Shown here in pieces: positions 5,369 to 6,091 of a stretch of DNA of 6,091 nt. Source of the DNA: Streptosporangiaceae bacterium (GTDB lineage: Bacteria > Actinomycetota > Actinomycetes > Streptosporangiales > Streptosporangiaceae); NCBI GenBank assembly GCA_030041195.1, contig JASHOI010000799.1, forward strand, positions 1 through 6,091. The letters are read 5' to 3'. The translations under genes were made by a program, and so were the position numbers. The notes beneath the pieces were generated by a model. It saw only the letters and a program-made list of their open reading frames with translations, was not told the DNA's origin and ran no database searches. Each line of letters opens with the position of its first letter. Within the stretch, counting starts at the first letter, position 1.

Positions 5369-6091
5369 TTTAGCCGTGCCGGGCAGCTACTTTCCATGAT
5401 CTTGGTGTCTGAATACCGCATAGGGGCTTGTGCCAAATCCGAAAAAGAGGCCGGTCCGTCCGCGTTCGGAGGGGTGTGGCCGGGGTTGCCGTCGGCGTCG
5501 TTGATGATGGCGGCGACGGCGTGGGGGGTGGAGTCGGTGATGGTGACGTGGATGGTGACCTGGTGGGTGTTCTTTTTGTAGAGGGCCTGGAGGTCGAAGG
5601 CGTCGTATAGCTGCTGCTGGAGCCGGGCCGGCGCCTGGGCGAGGCGGTCTCCGAGCATGGGCAGGGCGTCGAGCAGGGCGGGGTCTCCGGGGCCGGTGCT
5701 GGTTTTGGCGAGGCCGGCTAGCTGGCTGTTGATGGTGGTGCGTTCGTCTTCGAGTTCGGTGAACCGGGCCAGCACGCGTGAGCGCAGCGCGGTGACGGCG
5801 GGTGCGTGCGGGTCGTCGAGATGGGCGAGGGATTCGATCTCGCGGGCGTGAGCGTTTTCGGCGGCGTCGATCTGGCGTAGCCGTTTGGTCAGCGCGGCGG
5901 TCTGGCGGTCGCGGCGGGCGGCGTCGTCGGCTGCCGTGGCGGGCAGGTCGGCGGCGAGCAGGGCGGCGCGGTCGGGTCCGAAGACACGTTCGGCGAAGAA
6001 TTGGTGGATGGCGGGGAGCAGGTGGTCTTCGCGGACGGAGATGGTGCGGGGTGGCCCTCAGGTGCGGTGTGGCGCGGGTCGTCGGGGTCGT

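Larger units (their letters stand above)
5221..6091 (-). pseudogene. C-terminal part of a large serine recombinase, frameshifted and running off the right edge
   Basis: Reading leftward from 6057 gives TISVRED, LLPAIHQFFAERVFGPDR (about 6021-5968), then a charged helical stretch to about 5700 resembling the coiled coil of large serine recombinases. DPALLDALPML, FDLQALY, HQVTIHVTIT and TPHAVAAIIND then follow, as at the C-terminus of actinobacterial 'recombinase family' proteins. These enzymes integrate or excise mobile elements. The catalytic serine domain would lie beyond the window. The frame breaks near the edge: upstream DPDDPRHTAPEGHP (6089-6048) is in one frame, while PRTISVRED is in another, preceded by an in-frame TGA at 6060-6058. 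One extra C in the CCCC run (GGGG at 6048-6051) would join them as GHPRTISVRED. After about 5421 the codons become AT-richer (TTA, CTA, GTA, AGT, TCA), suggesting the last roughly 65 codons are not native coding sequence. A sequencing error could explain the frameshift. Confidence 0.7.

Noticed and set aside
5341..5370. tRNA-like T-arm (GGGTTCGGATCC on the minus strand)
   Set aside because: The GTTCGGATCC resembles a T-loop, but the stem has only four good pairs and I find no anticodon arm, D-arm or acceptor stem at proper distances on either strand.
5396..5851. Short rightward open frames of 60-64 codons over the recombinase
   Set aside because: They lie antisense to the recombinase-like reading frame and have no convincing ribosome binding site or domain signature.

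Overview
The window reads as chromosomal DNA from a high-GC actinomycete. GC content is very high throughout, GTG starts and GGAGG-type ribosome binding sites are common, intergenic hairpins lack U-tracts, and every recognisable protein resembles actinobacterial versions. I cannot place it to genus from sequence alone.

Layout, left to right. (1) Positions 1-115 hold the first 38 codons of a leftward gene for a membrane-anchored protein that runs off the window. (2) Positions 116-662 are a gene-free stretch of about 550 bp, ending in a perfect 15-bp GC hairpin that probably terminates the next gene. (3) A leftward gene (663-941) encodes a pterin-4a-carbinolamine dehydratase (PCD/DCoH). (4) A 222-bp divergent control region separates it from a rightward cluster: gcvT (1164-2309), gcvH (2325-2717), a fold-type III PLP enzyme of the D-threonine aldolase / D-serine dehydratase superfamily (2720-3928), and a type I signal peptidase with a long repetitive C-terminal tail (3963-5216). 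(5) From the right edge, a leftward large serine recombinase fragment (6091 to 5221) meets the signal peptidase gene tail to tail with only 4 bp between stop codons. It carries an apparent one-base frameshift near the right edge and an odd, low-GC3 3' end containing an 18-bp near-palindrome.

How the genes fit together. gcvT and gcvH supply the aminomethyltransferase and the lipoyl carrier of the glycine cleavage system; gcvP and lpd are not in the window. The PLP enzyme starts 2 nt after the gcvH stop, so it is very likely co-translated with it. If it has D-threonine aldolase activity it would release glycine, the substrate of the cleavage system, so the cluster may be a small amino-acid catabolic unit. 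The divergent PCD-like protein handles pterin carbinolamines and may relate to the folate/pterin chemistry of GcvT, but that link is inferred from position only. The signal peptidase looks like an unrelated passenger with its own strong ribosome binding site.

Most of the window is ordinary core metabolism. The parts most worth a second look are the PLP enzyme within the gcv cluster, with its atypical C-terminal metal-site region, the seven-residue-repeat tail of the signal peptidase, and the decayed recombinase end with its palindrome. I found no convincing evidence for a wholly new system.
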